From positions 62,001 to 126,000 of the forward strand of contig NZ_JOJE01000031.1 of the NCBI RefSeq assembly GCF_000720255.1: a stretch of DNA of 64,000 bases, given 5' to 3'. This DNA comes from Streptomyces griseus subsp. griseus (GTDB lineage Bacteria; Actinomycetota; Actinomycetes; Streptomycetales; Streptomycetaceae). The translations under genes were made by a program, and so were the position numbers. The notes beneath the pieces were generated by a model. That model saw only the letters and a program-made list of their open reading frames with translations, had not been told where the DNA came from and searched no databases. This document shows positions 63,341-64,000 of this stretch, piece after piece. Position 1 is the first letter of the stretch; every line of letters begins with the position of its first letter.

Positions 63341-63601
63341 CTTGTTCTTCTTCCCCCGGCGCTCGTCCGGCTCCAGAGGTCACGGCCCTGGCCTTCGGGT
63401 GTTCTCCGGTTGCTGTCCGAGTACCTGGTAGCCGACTTTGTCCCCTCGCAGTTCCATGCCTTCAGTATCCCCGGAGGTGGAAACAGGCTCAGAAACCGGT
63501 GGACCTCACACTGGTTGCCGAGTGCCGGCGCGGGCACGGTGCCATGGACAACGCGTAGAAAGTCGACGTGCAGGCCAAAAGACAAGCTGAGCTTGTTCTT
63601 C
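63335..63601. repeat. 16-bp direct repeats flanking a 235-base segment
   Basis: GCTGAGCTTGTTCTTC occurs at 63335-63350 and again, identical, at 63586-63601. The first copy contains the stop codon of the GH3 remnant. The intervening segment has no clear gene; a minus-strand frame of 25 codons (starting MELRGDKVGYQVLGQQ at 63459) is visible. The spacing and identity suggest insertion, duplication or a recombination site. Confidence 0.5.
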
Positions 63602-63680
63602 AACCTCCGCCGACTGGCCTGTGGGTGAGTCCCTGCTGGGTACTCGATCTGTCTGTGGCCCGGGGAGTACGGTTCCGCGT

Positions 63681-64000
63681 ATGTCCGTTGATCAAGAACT
63701 GGTGGATGCCGCGATCGAGTTGGCGCGCACCCGCTTCCCCGGGCAGGACTGGTCCGGAGCCGCTGCGTTGCGCCTCGACGACGGCGAGATCCTCACGAGC
63801 ACCGCCCCGGACGTGCCGAACAGCGCCGTGAACCTGTGCCATGAGACCGGCGCCATCTGCGAAGCCTTCAAGCGAGGGCGACGTGTGGTGGCGTCGGTGT
63901 GCGTGACCGCCGTCGATGGCGATCGCGGGTACTGGATCCTGGCACCTTGCGGTGTCTGCCAGGAAAGACTTTTCGCCTACGGCCCTGACGTGGAAGTCGC
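63681..64000 (+). CDS. cytidine deaminase-like protein, 3' end outside the window
   Basis: From ATG 63681 the frame is open to the end of the window (106 codons visible). The deaminase zinc site is seen in NLCHETGAICEAFKRG, which gives a Cys and the proton-shuttling Glu, and in LAPCGVCQERLFAYG, the conserved PCxxC motif. The layout is closer to blasticidin-S-deaminase-like and small cytidine deaminases than to the tRNA enzymes. Such enzymes deaminate free cytidine or aminopyrimidine nucleosides. GGGGAG lies 14 bases upstream of the ATG, so spacing is long. Confidence 0.8.
   Translation, partial: MSVDQELVDAAIELARTRFPGQDWSGAAALRLDDGEILTSTAPDVPNSAVNLCHETGAICEAFKRGRRVVASVCVTAVDGDRGYWILAPCGVCQERLFAYGPDVEV

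Overview
The window looks like chromosomal DNA of a streptomycete (genus inferred). The base composition is very GC-rich, codons end almost always in G or C, GTG and TTG starts are common, ribosome sites are GGAGG-like, and secreted glycoside hydrolases, LacI-type regulators and sugar ABC transporters are abundant. No tRNA, rRNA, CRISPR array or large biosynthetic cluster was seen.

Layout. 1-4.5 kb: the end of a FUSC-type membrane protein, then a short operon of a class-M-like sirtuin (SirTM-like), an NmrA-type NAD(P)-binding protein and a frameshifted zinc-type macrodomain ADP-ribosyl hydrolase. 4.6-9.6 kb: a phytanoyl-CoA dioxygenase-like protein, an apparently autoregulated LacI protein and a large secreted clan GH-A hydrolase with carbohydrate-binding modules. 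9.8-19.8 kb: housekeeping and membrane genes (EF-hand protein, GCS2-type ligase, DUF998 and BrkB membrane proteins, gluconokinase, GH15 enzyme, cyclase), a 257-bp MITE-like element, and decayed ClC and ABC genes. 19.9-32.7 kb: a carbohydrate-use locus with an intracellular (alpha/alpha)6 hydrolase, two permeases and a binding protein, a LacI gene carrying an internal deletion/frameshift, four copies of one 12-bp palindromic operator, two secreted GH-A hydrolases and a GH29 fucosidase. 32.8-38.6 kb: cold-shock protein, DoxX with a divergent Cys-containing regulator, DHA2 exporter, cupin, and a broken phosphotransferase. 38.6-45.8 kb: a strongly rearranged stretch with several 5'-truncated genes joined head to head and an in-frame GH51-LacI chimera, flanking an intact LysR gene and an acyl-CoA dehydrogenase / CoA-transferase / OB-fold operon. 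45.9-49 kb: the molybdate transporter modABC, in which modC has a 36-bp minisatellite. 49-55.1 kb: small conserved proteins, a cadmium-transporter-like protein, an orphan ChvE-type binding lipoprotein, and a secreted peptidase plus serine hydrolase pair. 55.1-64 kb: GH30 enzyme with a ricin-type lectin domain, D-2-hydroxyacid dehydrogenase, quinone-oxidoreductase-type enzyme, TetR regulator, many gene remnants, and the start of a cytidine-deaminase-like gene.

Two themes stand out. First, carbohydrate scavenging: at least six intact glycoside hydrolases with their own LacI regulators and palindromic operators. Second, gene decay: about sixteen truncated, fused or frameshifted genes in 64 kb, several abutting at sharp junctions. 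That is the pattern expected of a rearranging chromosome-arm region, although isolated single-base frameshifts could also be sequencing errors.
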